Program-made: the position numbers and the translations under genes
Notes under the pieces: model-generated
What the model was told of the DNA's origin: nothing
Seen by the model: the letters and a program-made list of their open reading frames with translations, nothing else
Database searches by the model: none
Shown here: positions 1 through 5,552 of the stretch, one piece after another
Position numbering within the stretch: position 1 is the first letter of the stretch
Layout: every line of letters starts with the position of its first letter
Origin: Marinobacter sp.
GTDB lineage: Bacteria > Pseudomonadota > Gammaproteobacteria > Pseudomonadales > Oleiphilaceae
Reading direction: 5' to 3'
DNA length: 5,939 nt
Assembly: GCA_017643965.1 (NCBI GenBank)
Contig: JAEPMM010000220.1
Location: forward strand, 1 to 5,939

Positions 1-472
1 GCACCAACCGGCGGCTGTGAATGTACTCAAGCCCCGCCAGAATTCCGGGTAAGCTTGCGCTCAGCTGTGCCCAGGAAATCGGTGATTGTTCTGTCTGCAT
101 CTGACTGGCGAACCGCTCCCACAATGTGCACCCCACCTCCCGGTGCATGACCAGGTAGGCAGTGCCGAGCGCAAAGAAACAATCGTATACGTACACGATA
201 TTCGGGTGCTCAAGCATCAATAAGGCTTCGCATTCCTTGCGAAACTTCAACAAGGACTGCTGGAAAGGCTCCGCCGCAGCAGGCGAGACGGGCTCTACAC
301 GCCCCCCCTCAACGCGTCTCGCCAGCCCCTTGGGCAGGTATTCCTTGATAACGACCTGATATTCCAGGGTTTCGTGAAACGCGAGATAGACAACACCGAA
401 TCCACCTATGCCGAGCACGCGCTCAATGACATAACGCTGTATTTTCTGCCCCGGATGAAGTGCTGCACTCAT
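1..472 (-). CDS. Hanks-type Ser/Thr protein kinase, N-terminal part (cut by left edge)
   Basis: This is the N-lobe of a eukaryotic-like Ser/Thr kinase, which would transfer phosphate from ATP to Ser/Thr of partner proteins. The 157 visible codons show a glycine loop GIGGFG (residues 21-26), the ATP-binding Lys43 in VVIKEYLP, a likely helix-C Glu80 in FRKECEAL, HPNIV (89-93) and a hinge YLVM (106-109). The window ends at HSRRLV, just where the HRD catalytic loop should begin, so catalytic residues, membrane segments and sensor domains lie outside. The VVIKEYLP motif followed by an A-R-R stretch is shared with the divergent kinase at 5553. I chose the ATG at 472 because GAGGG (480-484) lies 7 bases upstream; the in-frame ATG at 478 is only 1 base from it. 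The gene starts 10 bases after the VWA stop and is probably translationally linked to it. Kinase identity is certain; substrates are unknown, though the FHA proteins of the operon are obvious candidates. Confidence 0.95.
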   Translation of the reverse strand, partial: MSAALHPGQKIQRYVIERVLGIGGFGVVYLAFHETLEYQVVIKEYLPKGLARRVEGGRVEPVSPAAAEPFQQSLLKFRKECEALLMLEHPNIVYVYDCFFALGTAYLVMHREVGCTLWERFASQMQTEQSPISWAQLSASLPGILAGLEYIHSRRLV

Positions 473-479
473 CGGCATA

Positions 480-484
480 CCCTC
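480..484 (-). promoter_or_regulatory. Ribosome binding site GAGGG deciding the kinase start
   Basis: Read on the minus strand, GAGGG overlaps the TGA stop of the VWA gene (483-485). It is 7 bases from the ATG at 472 but only 1 base from the ATG at 478. This favours the second ATG and suggests translation of the kinase is coupled to the VWA gene. Confidence 0.6.
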
Positions 485-1298
485 AAAGAGGCAGTAAACC
501 GAGCAGGAGTGCCGCTGTTACGGAGCCGTCTGTGCCCCCGCCATAGGAGCCCTTACCGTCAATTTTTGCGAGCTCCTCATAATAGCGGCTGGTGGGTTGA
601 TCAGAACCCAGGTAACGCACCGATACGCTATTGTCGGCGCCACCGGCAACAAAGTCCCGGACATCGGATGTCAGTAGGCGATTGTCTCCGGGGTGGGGTT
701 GATCATCGGTGATGATAATGATGACCTGCTGCTCCACGCCGGCTCGCCATGCTGTGTCCAGCGCCTCAGCAAATCCGGGGTAGACCGCTTCACCGTTGGT
801 GTTGTTACCGCCACTGCCCAAACCCAGATCCACTTCAATCTGCTCAACCTGGCGTTTCAGGGCCGGGGCGTCACTGGCCGCCGTCAGCGCAAACCCGGTG
901 ACAGGACGGTCGAAACCGTCGTCGCCAAAGACAACCACCCGCAGGTGCGCGTCATCAGAGAGACGCTGAAGAATCTCGGCGATGTCTTCGATCTCCGCCT
1001 TCAGGCTATCGATTTCGTCTCGCATGCTGCCGGTGATGTCCAGAACGACAACCAGGTCCAGCTTTTCGAGTTTCTGGAATCCGGGCGGTGTCGGTGGCGG
1101 GCAAACCTCGCAGGGAACCGGTTTCGGGCAAACCTCCGGTACCGGGCACTCCAGTGGCGCTTCCGTCGGTATCTTGGAAACGTTCCCGAAATAGGGCAGC
1201 GAAATCACAGCAAGCAGGATGAACGCCCCCATACCGGAGGCAAACAGATCAAGCGCCGACATACTGAAAATATTGATATCGCGATTTTTTATTTTCAT
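483..1298 (-). CDS. Membrane-anchored VWA-domain protein with a MotB/ExbD-like N-terminal helix
   Basis: This 271-aa protein has three parts. Residues 1-16 are short and polar (MKIKNRD...), followed by one membrane helix at about 17-37 (DLFASGMGAFILLAVISLP). A Pro/Cys linker follows at about 45-73, with Cys at 51, 57, 63 and 66. Residues about 78-265 form a VWA domain. Its MIDAS metal site looks complete: D87-x-T89-x-S91 in LDITGSM, Thr167 in NNTNGE, and Asp198 in the ITDDQPH strand. The N-in topology puts the VWA domain in the periplasm, where the four Cys could form disulfides. Asp17 at the start of the helix sits like the proton-carrying Asp of MotB (ADF...) and of ExbD/TolR. Together with the MotA/ExbB-like gene in the same operon and the absence of another B subunit, this suggests it is the channel partner. 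The ATG at 1298 has only a weak Shine-Dalgarno. The 46 bases before it hold no clear terminator. VWA identity is firm; the channel role is inference. Confidence 0.9.
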   Translation of the reverse strand: MKIKNRDINIFSMSALDLFASGMGAFILLAVISLPYFGNVSKIPTEAPLECPVPEVCPKPVPCEVCPPPTPPGFQKLEKLDLVVVLDITGSMRDEIDSLKAEIEDIAEILQRLSDDAHLRVVVFGDDGFDRPVTGFALTAASDAPALKRQVEQIEVDLGLGSGGNNTNGEAVYPGFAEALDTAWRAGVEQQVIIIITDDQPHPGDNRLLTSDVRDFVAGGADNSVSVRYLGSDQPTSRYYEELAKIDGKGSYGGGTDGSVTAALLLGLLPL

Positions 1299-1344
1299 GA
1301 CTGCGCCATCACTTGAAATTGGAACTGCAAAAGCGGCTCATCCC

Positions 1345-2832
1345 CTACAGGAAATGAATCCTGAACGAGATACCGCCCAGACTCAGCAGGTCGTTGTTGT
1401 TCAGTTCCTGAGGTTTCCCTGCCTCAAGCTGCACATCATTAAGCCAGCTGCCGTTCTGACTCTGCAGATCTTCCACAAATACCCGGTCTTCACGCAGGCT
1501 GATCTGCAGATGACGACGGGACACCTCCGGCTCGGTTAACGCGTAGTCAACCTGAGCGCTCTCACGCCCGATCAGCTGTGTCTCGTTCTGGGCAAGCAGT
1601 TTGCCGCTGATTTTCAATCGCACCTGCCTGTCGTCGCTGGTTCTGCCATCCAGCAGTATGTCGCGGAAAGACTTCTGCATCTTTTGGATCTGGTCGCCCA
1701 TCTGCGACTTCTGCGCCTCCAGTTCAGCAGCCTCGCGGGCTTTCTGGTCCAGGGCTTCCTGCTGCACCGCCAGGGCCTGTTTGCGCTTGCGCAGAACAGT
1801 GATAAATACCAGCAACAGAATCAGAATGATGATCGCTGCACCAACAGCCAGATACACCTTCTGCTGCTCTGCTGCCTGCTGTTTTTGTGCCTCAGCTCTT
1901 GCCAGCTCTTCCGCGCGGTCGCGAGCCTTCTCCAACTCTTCCCGTTCCTGAGCTGCTTTTTCTATTGCCTCCGCGGCCTCCTCGGCCCGCTTATCCGCCG
2001 CTTCCTGCGCCGCTTTTAATGCCTCCTCTTGCTCAATCCTTGCCTGTTCCGCCTGCTGTTGAATCTTTTCGAGCCGCTCCTGCGCTGCCCGGTCTGCCGC
2101 TTCTTTCTCAAGTTTTGCAGCTTCCGCGTCCCTCGCTGCCTGCTCAGCTTTCAATTCCGCCTGTTCCACATCGGACAAACACACATCCGGAGCCACCTCA
2201 AAATCCACATCGTTCTGCGCCAACACCGCTTTAAGCGTCTCCAGCGATTGCGCGTAGGCGACCTGCTCAGGCGCTATCCTGCCGCCAAAAAACCCGGTTT
2301 CATAAATACTCAGGCCCACCAGTTGGCCACAATTGTTCAGAACCGGTGCGCCCCACTGTCCCGATTTGTAAAGCGCGCCATGGCGATAGATCGAACCTTC
2401 TGCCAGGTCCTCCATGGGCTCCAGGCTCTGAACCACCGAACTGATCTCGCCATCCAGCGTGAGCAACGCCAGCTGCCCCCCTGCTGCCTGGTCCTTCTGT
2501 GCGAGAATGACGCTACCACCGGAAAGGTTATTGGATTCCAGAACCGCAATCCGGCTTTCACTGTCGGCAACGAGAACATCGGCTACAATTTTTGCCGGCG
2601 GGGTCACGTTGCGATCGATCAGATACGCAGTTCGAGCGCCATCTACGAGCGCTGAATCGGTCACGAAGCGGGATGCGTTGATCCGCGTTGCGACGCCGGT
2701 CAGTGTGGAACCACTCTGTTTTTCAACATCCATCTGGTAGACCACATCCGCGGTCGCGCCGGTCGCGGTTAAGCCTCCGATGAAGAGAGCGAGCAAGAAA
2801 ACCGCAAAATGTCGGGCGGAAAAACAACGCAT
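1345..2832 (-). CDS. Secreted trypsin-like (probable pseudoprotease) / coiled-coil / transmembrane / FHA protein
   Basis: This 495-aa protein has a signal peptide at 1-28 (hydrophobic VFLLALFIGGL, A-T-A site before Asp29) and an HtrA/trypsin-like region at about 30-215. A long Ala/Glu/Lys/Arg-rich coiled coil runs from about 222 to 325, a membrane helix from 327 to 347, then RKRK, a second short coiled coil (about 352-390) and a C-terminal FHA domain (about 403-495). Positively charged residues after the helix place the FHA domain in the cytoplasm and everything before the helix in the periplasm. The FHA phosphothreonine-binding residues are present: G422-R423, S438-R-R-H441 and N460-G461. 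The protease-like part seems catalytically dead: the positions expected for His, Asp and Ser read TDSALV, ADSESRIAVL and GQWGAP. Cys168 and Cys218 could form a disulfide. The ATG at 2832 follows AAGGA (2840-2844) by 7 bases, and the gap to the phosphatase gene is 12 bases. It probably carries information between periplasm and the phospho-signalling proteins. Confidence 0.9.
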   Translation of the reverse strand: MRCFSARHFAVFLLALFIGGLTATGATADVVYQMDVEKQSGSTLTGVATRINASRFVTDSALVDGARTAYLIDRNVTPPAKIVADVLVADSESRIAVLESNNLSGGSVILAQKDQAAGGQLALLTLDGEISSVVQSLEPMEDLAEGSIYRHGALYKSGQWGAPVLNNCGQLVGLSIYETGFFGGRIAPEQVAYAQSLETLKAVLAQNDVDFEVAPDVCLSDVEQAELKAEQAARDAEAAKLEKEAADRAAQERLEKIQQQAEQARIEQEEALKAAQEAADKRAEEAAEAIEKAAQEREELEKARDRAEELARAEAQKQQAAEQQKVYLAVGAAIIILILLLVFITVLRKRKQALAVQQEALDQKAREAAELEAQKSQMGDQIQKMQKSFRDILLDGRTSDDRQVRLKISGKLLAQNETQLIGRESAQVDYALTEPEVSRRHLQISLREDRVFVEDLQSQNGSWLNDVQLEAGKPQELNNNDLLSLGGISFRIHFL

Positions 2833-2844
2833 TATTTGATCCTT

Positions 2845-3600
2845 TTATTCCTGTTCCCCGGAGATTTTAAGAACAATCACCGTGGCATTGTCCTGGTGTG
2901 GCCGGTCAAGGCTTTCGACATGACTGACAATATGTTCGGCCAGCGCCTGTGGGCCCTCATCAGAAAAACGATCGCAAATGGACGCCAGTTCCTGCTCCGG
3001 AATCGACTCGACACCATCGCTGGCAAGCAGCAAAACATCACCGTTCTGGACCGGGGTCGAACTGATATCCACGTGATCGATCGAGTACCCCATCACCGCT
3101 GAGGTCAGTTGATTGCGCTGTGGGTGCACCGCCACTTCCTCGGCTGTCATTTGACCGGCCTCAACCAGTTGCATCAGTTCTGCTTTGCGGGAGTGATCTT
3201 CATTCAGCCGCAGTATTTCATTTTCACGAACCAGCCATAGCGGGCTGTCCCCTACACTCAGCCAGTCAACCGACTCGCCTGAGAACGCCACTGCAATCAG
3301 CGTGCCTCCCATCCCGTCACAATCCGGATTCAACCGCACGTAGTCCGACAAGTGATTGTTGGTGGCGATCAGGGAGTTCTGAAACCGGCTGACGATGGAC
3401 TCCGATTCTTCCTCACAGAACGTCTCGCTGAAGGCCCTGAGAATTTCCCTGCTGGCAACATCACCGTGAGCAGCCCCTCCCATCCCGTCCGAGAGCAGGG
3501 CCAGCGAAAAACCGTTAGACCAGGCCATCCGCGACACACCGTCTTCCTGATAGTCACGCTTTCCGGCGGTCTGATGCCAACCCGCTGAGAGCTGCAGCAT
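2845..3600 (-). CDS. PP2C-family Ser/Thr protein phosphatase
   Basis: This is a compact, cytoplasmic metal-dependent phosphatase (251 aa, the usual length of bacterial Stp/PppA enzymes) that would remove phosphate from Ser/Thr. Motifs in order, numbered from the ATG at 3600, are KRDYQED (14-20, the usual R-x-x-N-x-D region), D38-GMGG, GMGGT (96-100), GDS (117-119), EDH (134-136), ASDGV (193-197, with Asp195) and DNATV (237-241). The metal-binding Asp residues expected for PP2C are therefore all present. It is presumably the antagonist of the two kinases in the window. There are two possible starts. GTG at 3606 overlaps the upstream TGA by four bases (GTGA), but the GGGAG ribosome site runs into that codon; ATG at 3600 is 5 bases downstream of GGGAG and is preferred. 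No membrane segment or extra domain is visible. Confidence 0.95.
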   Translation of the reverse strand: MLQLSAGWHQTAGKRDYQEDGVSRMAWSNGFSLALLSDGMGGAAHGDVASREILRAFSETFCEEESESIVSRFQNSLIATNNHLSDYVRLNPDCDGMGGTLIAVAFSGESVDWLSVGDSPLWLVRENEILRLNEDHSRKAELMQLVEAGQMTAEEVAVHPQRNQLTSAVMGYSIDHVDISSTPVQNGDVLLLASDGVESIPEQELASICDRFSDEGPQALAEHIVSHVESLDRPHQDNATVIVLKISGEQE

Positions 3601-3602
3601 GG

Positions 3603-4286
3603 TCACTCCCAGGTGAAGGTCGAGTCGCAGAAAGGCACGAACCGCAGGGTTGTCGCGCCAACCTTCAGCAAGTCCCCGGCATTGAGCACCATTTGACTGC
3701 CCACAACCTTGCCGTTGAGACGGTTGAGGCTGGACCCGTTACCCGGTGATATCAGGAACTCCCGGTTCTCATCGTCGTAAATCACCAGCAGCTGTTGCTT
3801 CGAGGTGATGGTCTGGTCACCAAAGTCGAGTGTCAGACGCTCACCACTCGAACGCGAGATGGCGCTTTGCCCGGCGCCAATGCTCAGACTCTTGCCCTTC
3901 CCGGGACCGTCGACAATCACCAGCCAGCCGCAGACGAAGCCCTCGCCGGATACGCCAGCGCTGCCAAAGTTTATTTGGGTTTTGGGTTCAGCGGCGTTGA
4001 AATTGCTGTCCGGCTCGTCCGCCGACTCTGCTTTTGCCCGCCGCATCGGCCGTGTGGGCGGCTCCTCCGACACGGGCATTCTGCCGGGCCTCATGTTGTC
4101 TTGCTGCCCACCCACAATATGTCCGAACAGGTCGACACCGGGCGGTTGGGTCTTTCCGGCATCGGAACGCCCCGGGGGTGGCTGGGTGGCTGGCTCATTC
4201 TGAGGGGGTTTGGTTCTTTGCTTGCGCTCATCGAAGCTTGAGTCCACTTCAACAGGCTTGCCATCGGGTCCGAGTCGGAAACTCAT
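3603..4286 (-). CDS. FHA-domain protein with long disordered N-terminus; binding site partly degenerate
   Basis: This is a 227-aa cytoplasmic protein. Residues 1-115 are rich in Pro, Gln, Ser, Thr and charged residues and look disordered; about 119-218 form an FHA fold. The FHA core is seen from GWLVIVDGPGKGKSL, the I-S-R-S strand (Arg145), TITSKQQ (159-165), PGNGSSLN (181-188) and the last strand GATTLRF. Compared with the classic G-R ... S-x-x-H ... N-G pattern, the first Gly is Ser and the His after S162 is Gln165. Binding to phosphothreonine may therefore be weak or altered. The N-terminal tail has Thr in basic or Gln/Ile contexts (T78 in PPTRPMRR, T103 in PKTQINF) that could be kinase targets; this is inference. 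The start ATG at 4286 follows GGAG (4296-4299) by 9 bases. It begins 20 bases after the channel gene and its end overlaps or abuts the phosphatase start. Likely role: adaptor or substrate linking kinase and phosphatase to the membrane complex. Confidence 0.88.
   Translation of the reverse strand: MSFRLGPDGKPVEVDSSFDERKQRTKPPQNEPATQPPPGRSDAGKTQPPGVDLFGHIVGGQQDNMRPGRMPVSEEPPTRPMRRAKAESADEPDSNFNAAEPKTQINFGSAGVSGEGFVCGWLVIVDGPGKGKSLSIGAGQSAISRSSGERLTLDFGDQTITSKQQLLVIYDDENREFLISPGNGSSLNRLNGKVVGSQMVLNAGDLLKVGATTLRFVPFCDSTFTWE
3606..3610 (-). promoter_or_regulatory. Ribosome binding site GGGAG deciding the phosphatase start
   Basis: On the minus strand GGGAG ends inside the candidate GTG start at 3606 and is 5 bases from the ATG at 3600, so the ATG is the better start. 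The site lies at the end of the upstream FHA gene (stop TGA at 3603-3605), consistent with coupled translation. Confidence 0.6.
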
Positions 4287-4306
4287 GATTCACTTCTCCG
4301 TGTCAT

Positions 4307-5116
4307 TTAGTCAGCCGCGATAAGACGGTTCACCAGGCGGTCCAGGCAGTACTGGCCGACAAGATTCAACGCTTTTTCTTCGCGACCTTGTGCAATATTC
4401 ATACAGAAAACAAGCCCTGCTGACATGATCAGTGCCAGCAACGTGGTGTTGAATGCCACGCCGAGCTTTGTGGTGATCAGCGCCACCCACGCCTTTATTG
4501 CCGCTGAGTCGGTGATATCCGGCATGTCTCCGGCGCTGGACAACGCCAGCGTGATGCCCACAACGGTGCCGATGAATCCGAGGGTTGGAATGAGCCAGAC
4601 CAGATAACGCACCATGTTGTATTTCAGGTCTACCTCATGCTGCATGAGCTCCAGCGAGGAGTTCATGAGATTGTTGGCCTGTTCGGTGCTGCGGGTAATC
4701 TGGAACTGCATGATGATGCGCTTCACCAGACGCTGCAGATAGAAACGGCTACCCAGCGGGTCCGACTTGATTGTCTGGTAGATCGGAACCAGGTCCTTGG
4801 AACGGTAGAGCAGTGTGTCGTCATCCAGCATCAGCCCGCGCTCGAGCTGGGCAATCTCCTGACTTGCCCGGTGCCAGCGCACCCAGATTTCGCCGGCACA
4901 GGCGAAAAAGAACAGCCACATCAGGTTCTGAATAGTCAACGGATAGGATGTGCTGCTGCGATCGAACAGAAGGTCGGTTATTCGCCACTCGGTGGAGGTA
5001 TCCGGTTGGGCACTGGTCAGAACGGACGCGAGGATAACCAGAATAATACCGGTAAAGAGCGACACCAGAAGCACGATCAATCGATAGTAGGATTCTTCTT
5101 TTTCAAGACTTGTCAT
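4307..5116 (-). CDS. MotA/TolQ/ExbB-family proton channel subunit
   Basis: This 269-aa inner-membrane protein has four hydrophobic segments: about 12-34, 62-78, 171-194 and 214-240. A cytoplasmic loop of about 90 residues lies between the second and third, the MotA-like arrangement (ExbB and TolQ have three helices). The family signature is the third helix, WLIPTLGFIGTVVGITLAL (174-192), with Thr184 in GTVVG, and the fourth helix with LGVAFNTTLLALI (218-230). These helices form the proton path in the family and need a single-helix B subunit (MotB, ExbD or TolR). No conventional B subunit is in the window, but the VWA protein of this operon has a suitable helix. The start ATG at 5116 shares one base with the TAA stop of the upstream FHA gene (TAATG), with AGGAG at 5126-5130, so translation is probably coupled. 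The family call is solid; what the channel drives is unknown. Confidence 0.93.
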   Translation of the reverse strand: MTSLEKEESYYRLIVLLVSLFTGIILVILASVLTSAQPDTSTEWRITDLLFDRSSTSYPLTIQNLMWLFFFACAGEIWVRWHRASQEIAQLERGLMLDDDTLLYRSKDLVPIYQTIKSDPLGSRFYLQRLVKRIIMQFQITRSTEQANNLMNSSLELMQHEVDLKYNMVRYLVWLIPTLGFIGTVVGITLALSSAGDMPDITDSAAIKAWVALITTKLGVAFNTTLLALIMSAGLVFCMNIAQGREEKALNLVGQYCLDRLVNRLIAAD

Positions 5117-5442
5117 TAACTTCTACTCCTGGCCCTGACCTGGAAAGCGATGATGATCTCCATCACCCTCAGTTTTGCCTCACCGATCACGATGTGGTCA
5201 TTCGAGCCAAGCCTGACCCGTTCGAACGCCTGCCACCGGTTCCCATTCCAGAACCACGATCCGTATGAGGAGCCACAGTCCTCAATATCGATCTGCTCCA
5301 GATTGTGTACCACCAGGTTGAGATGACGGCGGGAAACGCTCGGACTGTTCACTGGGACGTCGTTCGATGCGCGGCATCGGCCGACCGAAATAGCAAGACT
5401 GCTCACTTGCACTGATACTCCAACCGGCAGAACTGTGTACAT
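5116..5442 (-). CDS. Minimal single-domain FHA protein
   Basis: This 108-aa cytoplasmic protein is little more than one FHA domain (about 3-95) plus a short basic tail (QVRARSRS). Visible motifs are V-G21-R22, S35-V-S37-R-R-H40, the D-C-G-S-S-Y-G-S-W turn (55-63) and the closing strand IVIGEAKLRVMEI. The phosphothreonine-binding Gly-Arg and S-x-x-H are intact, but the usual Asn of the S-x-N-G turn is Tyr60. It is the first gene of the leftward operon and is joined stop-to-start with the channel gene, so it may dock the channel subunit to phosphorylated partners (inference). The ATG at 5442 has only a poor ribosome site (AAG close upstream). No better start exists, because an in-frame TAG lies about 20 bases upstream. 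No signal peptide or membrane segment is present. Confidence 0.88.
   Translation of the reverse strand: MYTVLPVGVSVQVSSLAISVGRCRASNDVPVNSPSVSRRHLNLVVHNLEQIDIEDCGSSYGSWFWNGNRWQAFERVRLGSNDHIVIGEAKLRVMEIIIAFQVRARSRS
5126..5130 (-). promoter_or_regulatory. Ribosome binding site AGGAG of the channel gene, inside the upstream gene
   Basis: AGGAG lies in the last codons of the minimal FHA gene, 9 bases before the ATG at 5116, which overlaps the TAA stop by one base (TAATG). This is a typical stop-start arrangement for translational coupling and supports the chosen start. Confidence 0.65.
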
Positions 5443-5457
5443 TCTTACTACAATGGC

Positions 5458-5485
5458 ATACTAGTTGCCAATCCAAATTAATCAA
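5458..5485 (-). promoter_or_regulatory. Candidate sigma-70 promoter for the leftward operon
   Basis: On the minus strand TTGATT (5480-5485) and TAGTAT (5458-5463) are separated by 16 bases; each matches four of six consensus bases. Transcription would start about ten bases before the ATG at 5442, leaving almost no leader. That agrees with the poor ribosome site there but is also a reason for caution. Confidence 0.3.
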
Positions 5486-5488
5486 CGG

Positions 5489-5515
5489 TCAGGCCGAACC
5501 CATCACTCAGGCCTG
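5489..5515. repeat. TCAGGCC direct repeat / CAGGCC-GGCCTG inverted repeat
   Basis: TCAGGCC occurs at 5489-5495 and again at 5507-5513, 18 bases apart. The second copy is part of the perfect palindrome CAGGCCTG (5508-5515), so CAGGCC (5490-5495) can also pair with GGCCTG (5510-5515) around a 14-base loop. The position between divergent genes fits an operator, but the repeats are short and could be chance. Confidence 0.35.
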
Positions 5516-5539
5516 TTCTGCAAAGACCTGTCATCGACT

Positions 5540-5544
5540 GGGAG
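5540..5544 (+). promoter_or_regulatory. Ribosome binding site GGGAG of the plus-strand kinase
   Basis: GGGAG lies 8 bases before the ATG at 5553, supporting this start. The protein then begins about 25 residues before the glycine loop, as in the other kinase of the window. Confidence 0.65.
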
Positions 5545-5552
5545 CTACCAAC

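Larger units (their letters stand above)
1..5442 (-). other. Probable seven-gene operon (FHA, channel, FHA, PP2C, pseudoprotease-FHA, VWA, kinase)
   Basis: Seven minus-strand genes follow each other with gaps of -1, 20, 2 (or a 4-base overlap with the alternative start), 12, 46 and 10 bases. No hairpin followed by a T-run was seen between them, and several ribosome sites lie inside the preceding gene. The only non-coding stretch large enough for a promoter is 5443-5552. The operon continues past the left edge. The shared phosphorylation theme (kinase, phosphatase, three FHA domains) supports a single functional unit. Confidence 0.8.
5443..5552. promoter_or_regulatory. Divergent intergenic region with promoters for the operon and the plus-strand kinase
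   Basis: This is the only non-coding stretch of any size and it separates two divergent genes, so it should hold promoters for both. For the plus strand a good -10-like hexamer TACAAT (5449-5454) is seen, but no convincing -35 lies at the right distance. For the minus strand a weak pair is listed separately. An inverted/direct repeat lies at 5489-5515. Joint control of both kinases from one region is plausible. The assignment rests on layout more than on motif quality. Confidence 0.6.

Noticed and set aside
693..1316. A 207-aa plus-strand open frame
   Set aside because: It lies wholly opposite the VWA gene, whose MIDAS motifs and membrane helix are clear. The plus-strand product shows no family motif.
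1299..1344. Possible terminator or promoter in the 46-base gap before the VWA gene
   Set aside because: No stable hairpin with a following T-run and no convincing promoter pair was seen, so I treat it as an ordinary intra-operon gap.
1601..2655. Several overlapping plus-strand open frames rich in Leu, Pro, Cys and Ser
   Set aside because: They are the antisense of the Ala/Glu-rich coiled-coil and trypsin-like parts of the 495-aa gene. GC-rich, Ala/Glu-biased coding DNA gives such shadows.
3795..4288. Plus-strand open frames of 84-148 aa opposite the FHA gene
   Set aside because: No recognisable domain; the minus strand carries a coherent FHA protein with a good ribosome site.
483..5116. Zorya-type anti-phage system because of a MotA-like plus a MotB-like protein
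   Set aside because: The channel protein lacks the long ZorA tail, the VWA protein lacks an OmpA-like domain, and no ZorC/D/E-like gene is present.
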